Below are positions 16,467-26,973 of a DNA stretch of 64,000 nucleotides, piece after piece; positions within the stretch are counted from its first letter, which is position 1; the number at the start of each line of letters is the position of its first letter. The stretch is from an uncultured Spirochaetia bacterium (GTDB lineage: Bacteria; Spirochaetota; Spirochaetia; SZUA-6; Bin103). Location of the stretch: the NCBI GenBank assembly GCA_958296075.1, contig CATQHW010000004.1:172138-236137 (forward strand). The letters are read 5' to 3'. The notes below the pieces were generated by a model. The model saw nothing but the letters and a program-made list of their open reading frames with translations. It was not told the origin of the DNA and did not search any database. The translations under genes were made by a program, and so were the position numbers.

Positions 16467-19235
16467 ATGAGCGGGCAGATACTCAAGAGGGTCGAGCTGC
16501 TCGGCTTCAAGTCCTTTGCCGACCGTACGGTACTGGAGTTCGGCCCGCACGTGTCGGCGCTCGTCGGCCCCAACGGCTGCGGAAAGAGCAACGTCGTCGA
16601 CGCCATCCGCTGGGCGTTGGGCGAGCAGGCGCCCCGCTCGCTGCGCGCCGAGCGGATGGAGGACGTGATCTTCGACGGCGCCGGCAGCCGCCGGTCGATG
16701 AGCGTGTCCGAGGTGACGGTCGTCTTCTCCAACGAGGACGAACGGCTGCCGATCGCGTCCGCGGAAGTCGCCGTCAAGCGCCGCCTGTACCGCTCCGGTG
16801 AGAGCCAGTACTTCGTCAACGGCGCGCAGAGCCGGCTGCGCGACGTGCGCGAGCTGCTCGCCGACACCGGCTTGGCCACCTCCGGCTACGCCGCGCTGGA
16901 GCAGGGCAGGATCGACCGCATCCTCTCCGAGAAGCCCGAGGAGCGGCGTGCGGTCTTCGAGGAGGCGGCCGGCATCCTTTCCTACCGGACCCGCGCTGCC
17001 GAAGCCGAACGGGAGCTGCGGCAGGCGGCCGCCAACGTGGCGCAGGTGGAGAACGTCCGGCGCGAGGTGCAGCGCCGGTACGAGACGCTGCGCGCGCAGG
17101 CGCAGGCGGCCGATCACTACCGCTCGCTGCGCGCGCAGGCGTTCGAGGTCGAGCGCGACCTGGAGCTGCTGCGCCTGCGGTCGTTGCGCGAGCGCGGCCA
17201 GCGCATCCGCAATCGGTTGGCCCGCGAGACGGAGAAGCGGGACGGCATCCAGAGCGAGATCGATGCGGCCGCGACCAGCACGCGGGAGCACCGCGGCGCG
17301 ATCGAGCGTCTGGAAGGCGAGCGCGCCGCGTCTCAGGAGCGCCTGTACGAGCTGGCGACGGCGATGAGCGGCGCCGGCAGCGAGATACGGCTCGGCCGCG
17401 AGCGCGTCGACGAGCTGGAAGCGAGCATGCATTCGTACCAGAGCCGCGATCAGGCGTTCGCGGACCGGATCCGTTTGCTGCAGGCGGAAGTCGAGGCGGT
17501 TCGGGCCGGGCTGGCCGAAGCCGAACGGGGCGCTGCCGGCGCGGAGCGCACGGCGGCCGCCGCGCGCGGGGACGCGGCCGCGGTAGGGGCGCAGATCGCC
17601 GAAACGGAGCGGCGCATCGCCGACGCCGCCGCCCAGACCGCGGCCCACGAGCAACGCCTGGACGGGCTGCGCGAGCAACTCCGCAAGGTCACCGACGAGA
17701 TCGTCACCGAGCTCGATCAGCGGCTCGGCCAGGGGATGCAGTCGACCCCGTCGGCGGCGCTGGGCCACGACGTGGCGGAGTCGATGGCGGCGCTTCGCCG
17801 CGACGTCGACCGGCTGGCGGCCACCGCCGGGATGGAACGGGAGGAGCTGGCGCGCCGGCTCGGCGCCCTGGCGGAGACCGTCGACCGGCTGATGGAGCGG
17901 TTCGCCCGCTATCGCGAGACGACCGGATCGTTGCTCGACGAGCTGATCTCGTCGGAGGGGATCGTCACCCACAAGCGGGCGATCGACCGCGACATGGGGG
18001 AGACCTTCTGGGCGATCGCGGAGTTGCGCAAGCAGACCGAGGAGCTGCGGCGGACCAACCGGGACCGCGCGACTCGGCAGGGCGAGCTGCGCGACGCGGT
18101 CCAGGAAAGTCAGGTGGCGGCGGCCCGAGCGCAGGAACAGGCGGCGGCGTTGCGCACGCAGCTCGCCGCCACGCGGCGGCAGCTCGACGAGCAGCGGCAG
18201 CTCCGCGGAGCGCTGGCGGCGGAGGAGCACCAGACGGCCGAGGCGATCCGCGCGCTGGCCTCCAGCACTTCCGACCGCGAGCGGGAAAAGGCGTTTCTCG
18301 ACCGGGAGCACGAACGGCTGCAAAAGGACCTGGGACGCCGGACGGCGCAGATCGCCGGCCACCGGCGCGAGCTGGACCGGATCGAGCAGGCCGCGCAGCA
18401 GCGTTCCGCGCGCCTGCGGGAAGCGCAGGAGTCGCTGGAGCGGGTGCGTGTCGAACTGGCCGAGGTGGAGGCGGAGGACCGGGCGATCCGCCACACCTTC
18501 GAGCAGACCCATTCGCAGGACCTGGAGGAGCACGCCGGGCGGCTGGAGCGCATCGAGGCGACGCCGCGCGAGCTGCGCGACCGCCTCGCCCGGCTGCGGG
18601 AACGGATCCGCGGTCTCGGCCAAGTCAACCTGCTGGCGCCGGAGGAGTTCAAGGAGGTCGCTGAGCGGTACCGGTTCCTGACCGATCAGTTGCAGGACCT
18701 GAGTCAGGCGCGCGCGGACCTGGAACGGGTGACCGCCGAGATACATCGCGAGTCGGCCGAGCGTTTCGGCGCCTCGTTCGAGGCGGTCGCGGAAGCGTTC
18801 CGAGACATCTTCCGCCGTCTCTTCGGCGGCGGCCGCGCCGAGCTGCGGCTCGGCGGTCGGGACGTGCTGGCGGCGGGCGTCGTCATCCTGGCGCAACCCC
18901 CCGGCCGCAAGCTGGAGAACGTGGGGCTGCTCTCCGGCGGCGAGCGCTCGCTGACGGCGGTGGCGCTGCTGTTCGCCATGTATTCGGTGAAGCCGTCGCC
19001 GTTCTGCGTGCTCGACGAGCTCGACGCGGCGTTGGATGACGAGAACATCGGCCGCTTCGTGGGGCTGTTGGAGGAGTTCGCGCACGACTCGCAGTTCCTG
19101 ATCGTGACCCACAACAAGCGCACCATCGCCGCGGCCGCGAACCTGTACGGCGTCACCATGGAGGAGCCGGGCGTCTCCAAGCTGGTGACCCTGCGCCTGC
19201 CGGACCGCACGGAGCGCGAGCCGGTACCCGCGTAG
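16467..19235 (+). CDS. smc: SMC-family chromosome-partitioning ATPase, short form without clear hinge
   Basis: The 922-residue protein starts 'MSGQILKRVELLGFKSFAD', the SMC N-terminus, with Walker A GPNGCGKS at 34-41 and the 'EEAAGILSYRTR' segment. The C-terminal half has 'NLLAPEEFKE', signature LSGGE at 822-826 and Walker B 'LDELDAAL' from 849. SMC dimers organise chromosomes with ScpA/ScpB. Bacterial SMC is usually about 1,150-1,200 residues with a folded hinge rich in conserved glycines; here the middle looks like continuous Glu/Arg/Ala coiled coil with only a short break around 'SLLDELISSEGIVTHKR'. Family members without a standard hinge may exist in spirochaetes (Borrelia P115 is short, as I recall). 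The ATG was chosen at the conserved N-terminus. Confidence 0.85.
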   Translation: MSGQILKRVELLGFKSFADRTVLEFGPHVSALVGPNGCGKSNVVDAIRWALGEQAPRSLRAERMEDVIFDGAGSRRSMSVSEVTVVFSNEDERLPIASAEVAVKRRLYRSGESQYFVNGAQSRLRDVRELLADTGLATSGYAALEQGRIDRILSEKPEERRAVFEEAAGILSYRTRAAEAERELRQAAANVAQVENVRREVQRRYETLRAQAQAADHYRSLRAQAFEVERDLELLRLRSLRERGQRIRNRLARETEKRDGIQSEIDAAATSTREHRGAIERLEGERAASQERLYELATAMSGAGSEIRLGRERVDELEASMHSYQSRDQAFADRIRLLQAEVEAVRAGLAEAERGAAGAERTAAAARGDAAAVGAQIAETERRIADAAAQTAAHEQRLDGLREQLRKVTDEIVTELDQRLGQGMQSTPSAALGHDVAESMAALRRDVDRLAATAGMEREELARRLGALAETVDRLMERFARYRETTGSLLDELISSEGIVTHKRAIDRDMGETFWAIAELRKQTEELRRTNRDRATRQGELRDAVQESQVAAARAQEQAAALRTQLAATRRQLDEQRQLRGALAAEEHQTAEAIRALASSTSDREREKAFLDREHERLQKDLGRRTAQIAGHRRELDRIEQAAQQRSARLREAQESLERVRVELAEVEAEDRAIRHTFEQTHSQDLEEHAGRLERIEATPRELRDRLARLRERIRGLGQVNLLAPEEFKEVAERYRFLTDQLQDLSQARADLERVTAEIHRESAERFGASFEAVAEAFRDIFRRLFGGGRAELRLGGRDVLAAGVVILAQPPGRKLENVGLLSGGERSLTAVALLFAMYSVKPSPFCVLDELDAALDDENIGRFVGLLEEFAHDSQFLIVTHNKRTIAAAANLYGVTMEEPGVSKLVTLRLPDRTEREPVPA

Positions 19236-19315
19236 CGGGCGCGGGCCGGTGCCCGAAGGGTACGGATTCCTCGCGCCGCGTCGTCATGCACGCGTGGGCG
19301 GCCGGGCGAATGGAA

Positions 19316-19344
19316 TTGCCAGCGGCGGCCGGCCGCCCTATCAT
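19316..19344 (+). promoter_or_regulatory. Predicted sigma-70 promoter with palindromic spacer, upstream of the FtsH-like gene
   Basis: TTGCCA (19,316-19,321) and TATCAT (19,339-19,344) are separated by exactly 17 bases. The spacer contains the 14-bp perfect palindrome GGCGGCCGGCCGCC (19,324-19,337). Placement between the two hexamers is where a repressor operator would sit, though GC-rich palindromes also occur by chance. The first ATG after a GGAAGGA motif lies 24 bp downstream. Confidence 0.5.
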
Positions 19345-19370
19345 CGACGAAGCGGAAGGACCAACGGATG

Positions 19371-19399
19371 AGTGATGCAGATGAGTGACAGTGATGCAG

Positions 19400-19408
<9 letters not shown>
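19371..19408 (+). repeat. 19-bp perfect tandem duplication over the start of the FtsH-like gene
   Basis: AGTGATGCAGATGAGTGAC occurs twice back to back (19,371-19,389 and 19,390-19,408). Within it GATGAGTGA appears, and a third copy precedes it at 19,367-19,375. The ribosome-binding-like GGAAGGA (19,354-19,360) is well spaced for ATG 19,368, but that frame ends after six codons at TGA 19,386-19,388. The long frame starts at ATG 19,394 or 19,400 inside the second copy. Confidence 0.9.
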
Positions 19409-21238
<1,830 letters not shown>

Positions 21239-21254
21239 CGTAGCGAGCCTTCCC

Positions 21255-22523
21255 ATGCGATTCCGGTTGCAGAAGGTCTCGGTCGTCGTCGTCGCCGTAG
21301 CGCTGATCGCCGCGTGCGCGCGTGAGTCCGCCGACGTAGGCGACTTCGCGGCTGCGCCGGAGCCGGCCGACCAACGGGAACAGATCACGTCGCTGCAGAT
21401 TCGCGTCTTCGACGCGATGTGGACGCTGCTGAGCGAGCACTACGTCCATGGCGATCTGCATGGGATCGCCTGGAACGAGTTGCGGGAACGCTACCGGCCG
21501 CTGGTGGTGAACCTCCTGTCTCGGGCGGACTTCCCCGACACCGTGCGGCAGATGCTCGACGAGCTGCCGCCGCTTGCCGCGAGCTGGGAGACTCGCGACG
21601 AGCGTATCCGCCTGGAGCTCGACGATCCTTCCGCATACGAAGGCATCGGCGCGTACGTCGCGTTCCGGGCGAACCCCGTGCCGCGCATCATTCTGCTTTC
21701 GGTGATGCCCGGTTCGCCGGCGGATCAGGCGGGCCTGCGCGCGCATGAAGCGGTGACCGCGGTCAACGGCATCCCGATCCGGCTCGAGGAGGGAGCGGAT
21801 GCCGCTCTCCGTATCCGTGGACCCGCCGATGAGACGGTGACGTTGCGGGTGAGCGCAGTCGATCGCGCAACGCGCGACGTTGACGTAGTGAGAGGGCGCC
21901 TGGAACCGCAAGCCATGGCCATCAGCTACGGCTTGGTGGCGCCCGGCGACATCGGGTATCTGCTGTTTCCGCGCGTCGCCTCCGAGAGCCTGTTCACCGA
22001 CACGGTCCGCAGCCTGGAGGCGTTCTCGTCCGAGGGGGAGGTAAGCGGGCTCATCCTGGACCTGCGCATTGCCAGCGGGCAGCGGTGGCCGCTGATTCCG
22101 CTGCTGTCGCTCTTCTCCGACGGTGACCACGGCGAGATCTACACCGCCACCGACTCGCAGCGCATCTCGATCGAGGGTTTCGACCGGCACGGATCGCAGG
22201 CGGTGCCGCTGGTCGCGCTGATCGGACCCGATACGGAGGGGATGCCGGAGGTTCTGGCCGCCGCCCTGCAGGCGCGCGAGCGCGCCACCGTGGTCGGTCT
22301 CAGGACGCCCGGCAACGTGGCGAGCTTCGTCGATTACACGCTCCCCGACGGCTCGCGGCTCACGGTCATGACCCGGTCCTACCGGTCGCCGGACGGCCGC
22401 GAGATCGGTATAGACGGCGTGCGCCCGGGCGTGCCGGCATCCCTGGACTGGGACCAGGTCTCCGGGCGGAACGACCCGGTCCGCGACGTGGCGGTCTCCG
22501 TGCTCCGGCGCGGCGCCAGGTAA
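21255..22523 (+). CDS. S41/PDZ-type periplasmic lipoprotein, probably catalytically dead
   Basis: 422 residues with a lipoprotein signal ending 'LIAAC', then a helical region and a PDZ domain ('SVMPGSPADQAGLRAHEAVTAVNG'). A region with the fold order of C-terminal-processing (S41) peptidases follows. In active enzymes the nucleophile lies in a 'N.GSASASE' strand-turn and the Lys in 'GE.T.GKG'. The matching places here read 'ALIGPDTEGMPEVLA' and 'VVGLRTPGNVASF', so both Ser and Lys are absent. It may act as a substrate-binding or scaffolding lipoprotein. It lies 16 bp after the FtsH-like gene and before the two TolB-like lipoproteins, which points to an envelope protein-quality operon. The S41 call is moderate; PDZ and lipobox are clear. 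Confidence 0.65.
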   Translation: MRFRLQKVSVVVVAVALIAACARESADVGDFAAAPEPADQREQITSLQIRVFDAMWTLLSEHYVHGDLHGIAWNELRERYRPLVVNLLSRADFPDTVRQMLDELPPLAASWETRDERIRLELDDPSAYEGIGAYVAFRANPVPRIILLSVMPGSPADQAGLRAHEAVTAVNGIPIRLEEGADAALRIRGPADETVTLRVSAVDRATRDVDVVRGRLEPQAMAISYGLVAPGDIGYLLFPRVASESLFTDTVRSLEAFSSEGEVSGLILDLRIASGQRWPLIPLLSLFSDGDHGEIYTATDSQRISIEGFDRHGSQAVPLVALIGPDTEGMPEVLAAALQARERATVVGLRTPGNVASFVDYTLPDGSRLTVMTRSYRSPDGREIGIDGVRPGVPASLDWDQVSGRNDPVRDVAVSVLRRGAR

Positions 22524-22533
22524 GGTGGGCTCC

Positions 22534-23853
22534 ATGCGGCGAACGGCCGCCGGCGGCGCGCTCCTGATCGCCGGGGCTATCGGCGCCGCGCTGCTGTTCG
22601 GCTGCCGGCTGCCCGATACCAGCGAGCAGAGCTCGCTGATGGGCGCCCTGGAGCGCAAGTCCGGAAAGATCGTCTACATGGGCATCGACGCCAACATCCG
22701 GGTGGCGAATCAGGCCGGCGGCGCGCAGCAGCAGATCACCGACGACGCCGGCCAGACGACGGACGCCGCGCGCTTCTACCAGACCCCGATCTGGTCGCCG
22801 GACGGCAAGCGGGTGGCGTTCGTGGGAATCGACTTGTTCCAGGGCCGCACCGCCGGCAGGGTAGTCACCGCACGCGCGGACGGCAGCGAGGCGCAGGCCT
22901 ACTCCACCGGCGGCCGCCTGCCGCTCAATCTCTACTGGTCGCCGGACAGCCGCAAGCTCAGCTTCCTCACCGCCGGGCCAGGTGGGGGCGGCTTCCTGCT
23001 GCTGAGCTGGCAACCGGCCGCCGCCACGCCGGTGCAGACGCTCGACGCCGGCCGGCCGCTGTTCTGGGCCTGGGCGCCCGACAGCACCGGGGTGGCCGTG
23101 CACGCCGGTTCGGTGCGCACCTCCGGCCGCCGCGTCTCCTTTCTGCAGGTAGGTGCGGCGGTGATCGAGAGCGGACTGCTGGAACAGACCCGCGGAACCG
23201 GTGCGCGGGCGCTGCCGGCCGAGTTTCAGACCCCGGCGTGGGTGCCGGACGGTTCGGGAGTGATGCTGGCCACCGCCGCCGCCGACGGCCGGACCGACCT
23301 GGTGGTCGTCCATCCCGAGCAGCGCGGCCGCGGCGAGGTGGTCGCGACCACGCGCGGCGCGGTCATCTTTCTCTGGTCGCCGGACGGCGCGTCGCTCGGC
23401 TATCTCACCCGCCGCGAGGAGGGCGAATCGAGCGTAAGCCGGCTGCACCTGCGCGACGTGGCGACCGGCGCGGAGACGACGCTGGAAGAGGACGGCATAG
23501 TCGCCTTCTTCTGGTCGCCGGACTCCGGATCGGTCGCCTACTTCGTCCCGTCGGTGATCTCCCAGAACGAAGGCAGCGACCAGGCGCTGGTGCTCACGCT
23601 GCGCGTCCATGACCGCGAACGGCGCTCGTCGGTCGACATCGAGACGTTCGTGCCGACGCCGCAGTTCGCGGCGATGATTCGCCTCTTCGACCAGTACGGT
23701 CAGGCCGCGCGCATCTGGTCCCCGGACAGCCGCAACATCGTGTACGCCGCGATCACCGATGCCGGCGCCTCCATCATGGTGGCGCGGGCCGCCGGCAATC
23801 TGGTGCCGCGCAAGATGGCGCCGGGGCTGATAGGGTTCTGGTCATGGCAGTGA
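22534..23853 (+). CDS. TolB-like beta-propeller lipoprotein (first of a tandem pair)
   Basis: 439 residues. A hydrophobic signal ends 'LLFGC', a good lipobox. The body contains repeated 'WSPDGKRVAFV', 'YWSPDSRKLSF', 'WAPDSTGVAV', 'WSPDGASLGYL' and 'WSPDSGSVAYF' motifs, the PD40/WD40-like repeats of TolB-type propellers. It is probably outer-membrane or periplasm anchored and protein-binding. The ATG at 22,534 follows a GGTGGG and lies 11 bp after the upstream gene; GTG 22,525 is an alternative. Its last codons overlap the start of the next gene by 10 bp. The next gene is a clear paralogue, sharing 'SSLxERxxRxSGxI' near the mature N-terminus. Confidence 0.75.
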   Translation: MRRTAAGGALLIAGAIGAALLFGCRLPDTSEQSSLMGALERKSGKIVYMGIDANIRVANQAGGAQQQITDDAGQTTDAARFYQTPIWSPDGKRVAFVGIDLFQGRTAGRVVTARADGSEAQAYSTGGRLPLNLYWSPDSRKLSFLTAGPGGGGFLLLSWQPAAATPVQTLDAGRPLFWAWAPDSTGVAVHAGSVRTSGRRVSFLQVGAAVIESGLLEQTRGTGARALPAEFQTPAWVPDGSGVMLATAAADGRTDLVVVHPEQRGRGEVVATTRGAVIFLWSPDGASLGYLTRREEGESSVSRLHLRDVATGAETTLEEDGIVAFFWSPDSGSVAYFVPSVISQNEGSDQALVLTLRVHDRERRSSVDIETFVPTPQFAAMIRLFDQYGQAARIWSPDSRNIVYAAITDAGASIMVARAAGNLVPRKMAPGLIGFWSWQ

Positions 23854-25244
23854 CGGGCGTCCGGTGGCCGGGCGTCCTGCGGACCGGCGCGCGGCGGAGC
23901 GACAGCGACCGCCAAGGCCGGAGCCGGCGGCGTGCGCTCTGGCTGCTCCCACTGGCCGCCGCCCTGCTGGTCTCCTGCTCGATGCGCGGCGCGCAGATGA
24001 CGCAGAGCTCGCTGCTGGAGCGCTTCGAGCGCAGGTCCGGGCTGATCGCCTTCATCGCGCTCGACGGCAACGTGGCGACGACCGACCAGACCGGCGGCCG
24101 GCTCGCGCAGCTCACCGGCGACGCCGGCAGCCGCGACGGGGTGCGCCGCTGGTACGCGTCACCCACGTGGTCGGCGCGCGGGCGCAACCTCGCCTTCGTC
24201 CGGTTCGATCAGCTCCAGGACGGCAGCGTCAGCGGGGCGGTGCTCACCACCGACAGCGCCGCACGTAATCCGCAGGTGGTGTGGGAAAGCGGTGAGCTCG
24301 CGCCGGTCTACCTCTACTGGTCCCCCGACGGCCGCTGGGTCAGCGTGCTGTCGCAGCGCACCGCCGGCGGCGGCGCGGAGGGCGGCATGGAGTTGGGCTT
24401 GGTGGACGCCTCCGGCCGGCTGAGCTACAAGCCGCTCGATACCGGGTTGCCGCTGTACTGGGCATGGGATCCCGACAACCGTTTCATGCTGGCGCACGTC
24501 GGCGGCGGCGCCGCGTCGGGGGGGCGGCTCACGCTGCTCGACATTCGCGAGGGAACGCAGAAGCGCAACTTCAACGTACGCCCGACCCGCTTCCAGTCCC
24601 CGGCCGTCTCTCCGGACGGCCAACGCATGCTGTACGTCGACAGCGAGTCGGGATCGGCCCAGCTCGTGCTGCGCGACATCGAAGGCCCGGGCCTGGACGT
24701 TCTCAAGACCGTCTCCGGCAGCGCCTTCTTCAGCTTCTCCCGCGACGGCCGGCGCGTCGCGGTCATGGAGTCTTCGTCTCCGCAGCTCTCGGCCGACGGA
24801 ACGTTGCGCGTGCTGGAACCGCGCCGGCTGGAGCGCTCGGTAGAGTTGGACGACCCGTCGGTGATCGCCTTCTTCTGGGCACCCGACAGCCGGCGCATCG
24901 CCTATCTGATACCGGTACGGCCGACCGGCCAGGAACTGGTGGTGGAACCGGTGTTCGCCGCCGACCCGGACCAGCTCTACATGCACCTGCGGGTGATGGA
25001 CGCCCGCTCCGGCGACTCCTGGGCCGTCGCGACCTTTCCGATCACGAACGGCAGCCTGAACGGCCTGCAGTTCTTCGATCAGTACACGCGCTCGGGGAGC
25101 ATCTGGTCGCCGGACGGCAACTGGCTGGTCTTCTCCGCGGTGGCCCGCGGCGGCTTCCCGGGCATATTCCTGGGATCGGCGTCGGGCAACCTCCGGCCCC
25201 GTTTCGTCACCCGCGGCGACCTGGGAGCTTGGTCGATCCGATGA
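23844..25244 (+). CDS. TolB-like beta-propeller lipoprotein (second of a tandem pair)
   Basis: 466 residues with a longer basic N-terminus followed by a hydrophobic segment ending 'ALLVSC' (lipobox). The mature part starts with 'TQSSLLERFERRSGLIAFI', closely parallel to its upstream neighbour. Propeller motifs include 'YWSPDGRWVSVL', 'WAPDSRRIAYLI' and 'SIWSPDGNWLVFS'. It arose by tandem duplication and is translationally coupled, with ATG 23,844 inside the end of the first copy. The order FtsH-like, S41-like, propeller, propeller suggests an envelope complex. Followed by a 340-bp region without an intact gene. Confidence 0.75.
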   Translation: MAVTGVRWPGVLRTGARRSDSDRQGRSRRRALWLLPLAAALLVSCSMRGAQMTQSSLLERFERRSGLIAFIALDGNVATTDQTGGRLAQLTGDAGSRDGVRRWYASPTWSARGRNLAFVRFDQLQDGSVSGAVLTTDSAARNPQVVWESGELAPVYLYWSPDGRWVSVLSQRTAGGGAEGGMELGLVDASGRLSYKPLDTGLPLYWAWDPDNRFMLAHVGGGAASGGRLTLLDIREGTQKRNFNVRPTRFQSPAVSPDGQRMLYVDSESGSAQLVLRDIEGPGLDVLKTVSGSAFFSFSRDGRRVAVMESSSPQLSADGTLRVLEPRRLERSVELDDPSVIAFFWAPDSRRIAYLIPVRPTGQELVVEPVFAADPDQLYMHLRVMDARSGDSWAVATFPITNGSLNGLQFFDQYTRSGSIWSPDGNWLVFSAVARGGFPGIFLGSASGNLRPRFVTRGDLGAWSIR

Positions 25245-25584
25245 CCGTGCGCCCCCTCCCGCGAATGCCCGGCAGGTCACTCATGTCACTATTTGTGAGG
25301 GGAGTGTATTGTCCTCTGTGTGGGTATGCTTTGGTGCGTGACAGCACCGGGCATGCGAGCGTGGCGGGTCGATAGGATACGAGTGTGAAGAAGAGGAAGA
25401 GAAGCTGTCGTGCCGGCATTGCAGAACGACTTGGCATGATCCCGGCAAAGGTGCGCTCGTTCTCGTGTCCCGCAGCTAAGTCCCTCACGATGCTCGCGTA
25501 GGCACCGCCGGAAGCAGTCTCCTATGAAAGTCCGTTGTGGCTGCTCTGAGTTCGTGGTTGTTTAGTACCAATGGCCCCCTGTAC
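25245..25584 (+). other. Gap before ffh holding a broken zinc-ribbon reading frame
   Basis: This 340-bp stretch has no intact gene. It is less GC-rich than its flanks (25,381-25,440 is 31 of 60 G+C). It contains the frame-broken zinc-ribbon candidate at 25,283-25,479 and a 13-codon frame (MKVRCGCSEFVVV) at about 25,524. I looked for a 4.5S/SRP RNA because ffh follows. A GCCGGAAGCAG string is present at about 25,507-25,517, but the surrounding helix-8 pattern does not match. No confident promoter was found. Confidence 0.5.
25283..25479 (+). pseudogene. Small zinc-ribbon protein interrupted by a frameshift
   Basis: From ATG 25,283 the frame reads 'MSLFVRGVYCPLCGYALV' and stops at TAG 25,373-25,375. 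In another frame, overlapping the end, the sequence reads 'IGYECEEEEKLSCRHCRT', then TWHDPGKG, and stops at TAA 25,477-25,479. Together they give C-x2-C, then C and C-x2-C, the layout of a small zinc-ribbon protein of about 65 residues. Moving from the first frame to the second needs a single net frame change between about 25,339 and 25,375. It may be a real pseudogene, a sequencing error, or chance; I do not recognise a named family. Confidence 0.4.
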
Positions 25585-26946
25585 ATGCGCACCAGCCTGA
25601 GTTCCCGCCTGATCGACGTGTTGCGCAACGTCACCACGCGCAAACAGCTCACCGAACGAAACATCCGCGACGCCGTCACCGAGATCAGGAACGCCCTGCT
25701 CGAAGCCGACGTGAACGTCCGAGTCGTGCGCCGTTTCGTCAACCGGACCGTGGAGGAGGCGACCGGCGACCGGCGCATGTCAGGGGTTTCGGCCGCCGAC
25801 CAATTCACCCGGACGGTCCACCAGCGCCTCACGGAGATGCTCGGCGGTGACGACCCCGGGCTCGACCTGCGCGGCCTGGATTCGCCGGCGAGGATACTCA
25901 TGGTGGGCCTGCAGGGTTCCGGCAAGACCACCACCGCGGCCAAGCTGGCTCGCCGGCTGGCCGCCGGCGGCCGCAAGCCGCTGCTGATCGCCGCCGATCG
26001 CGCGCGGCCGGCGGCGGTCGAGCAATTGGCGCTGCTCGGCCGCACGATCGGGGTCGACGTCTTCACCGCCGCCGGCCTCCGCGGAGCGGATGGGGCGGCC
26101 CGGGTGACCCGGGAGGGGCTGGAGCACGCGCGGCGCAGCGGTCATGACGTCGTCATCGTCGACACCTCGGGCCGTAGTCAGGCCGACGACGCGCTGATGC
26201 GGGAGCTGGAGCAGGTACGGTCGGTGCTGCGCCCCGATCGCACTTTGCTGGTCGCCGACGCGATGACCGGACAGGCGGCGGCGGCGGTCGCGCGCGGCTT
26301 CGAGGAGCGCATCGGCATCACCGGCGCCATCCTGTCCAAGACCGACTCGGACGCGCGCGGCGGCGCGGCCCTGTCGATGAAGGGCGTGACGGGCAAGCCG
26401 GTCTGCTTCATCGGCACCGGGGAGCGGCTGGAGGCCCTCGAGCCGTTTCACGCCGAGCGCTTCGCCGGACAGATCCTGGGCATGGGCGACGTCGTCAGCC
26501 TGGTGGAGAAGGCCGAGCAGGTGATCGACCAGCGGCAGGCGGAACGGACGCTGCGGCGCGTGCGCTCGAACACGCTGACGCTGGCCGACTACCTGGAGCA
26601 GATGCGCGGCCTGCGCAAGATGGGCGATCTGGAAGCGCTGATCGACAAGATCCCGGGCGCGCGTGCGGCGATGGCGGACGGCGCGATCGACGAGCGCGTA
26701 CTGCGCACCGAAGAGGCCATGATACTATCGATGACCCCCGCCGAACGGGAGAATCATCGCATACTCGGCCCGTCACGGCGGCGCAGGGTGGCGCGGGGAA
26801 GCGGTACGACCGTGTTGGCGGTCAGCCGATTCCTGAAGAAATTCGACAAGATGTCGGCGACCATGCGGAAGATGGCTCGCGGCGGCGCCGGTAGCGGGGT
26901 GAAACCCGCCCGCGCCGGCCGCAGTCTCCGGCGGCACGGTCGCTGA
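25585..26946 (+). CDS. ffh: Signal recognition particle GTPase Ffh
   Basis: 453 residues in the standard order. The N domain ('LTERNIRDAVTEIRNALLEADVN') comes first, then the G domain with GLQGSGKT at 108-115, 'DRARPAAVEQL', 'VDTSGR' and 'TKTD'-equivalent 'SKTDSDARGG'. The methionine-rich M domain has 'MRGLRKMGDL', 'SRRRRVARGSGT' and 'FLKKFDKMSATMRKM'. Ffh binds SRP RNA and signal sequences and targets ribosomes to FtsY at the membrane. ATG 25,585 gives the usual N-terminus; GTG 25,537 would add 16 residues without family support. It heads a ribosome/translation cluster with rpsP 27 bp downstream. Confidence 0.95.
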   Translation: MRTSLSSRLIDVLRNVTTRKQLTERNIRDAVTEIRNALLEADVNVRVVRRFVNRTVEEATGDRRMSGVSAADQFTRTVHQRLTEMLGGDDPGLDLRGLDSPARILMVGLQGSGKTTTAAKLARRLAAGGRKPLLIAADRARPAAVEQLALLGRTIGVDVFTAAGLRGADGAARVTREGLEHARRSGHDVVIVDTSGRSQADDALMRELEQVRSVLRPDRTLLVADAMTGQAAAAVARGFEERIGITGAILSKTDSDARGGAALSMKGVTGKPVCFIGTGERLEALEPFHAERFAGQILGMGDVVSLVEKAEQVIDQRQAERTLRRVRSNTLTLADYLEQMRGLRKMGDLEALIDKIPGARAAMADGAIDERVLRTEEAMILSMTPAERENHRILGPSRRRRVARGSGTTVLAVSRFLKKFDKMSATMRKMARGGAGSGVKPARAGRSLRRHGR

Positions 26947-26973
26947 TCGCGATACCACAGCAGGAGCGAACAG

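Noticed and set aside
15828..19112. A very long open frame on the minus strand opposite smc
   Set aside because: Only the last about 200 codons are RNase HII. The rest mirrors the smc coding sequence, a common artefact of high GC, and has no domain.
25500..25525. Possible SRP RNA (GCCGGAAGCAG) before ffh
   Set aside because: The string lacks the paired AGG and AGCA sides of the helix-8 loop in the right spacing, and no long hairpin encloses it.
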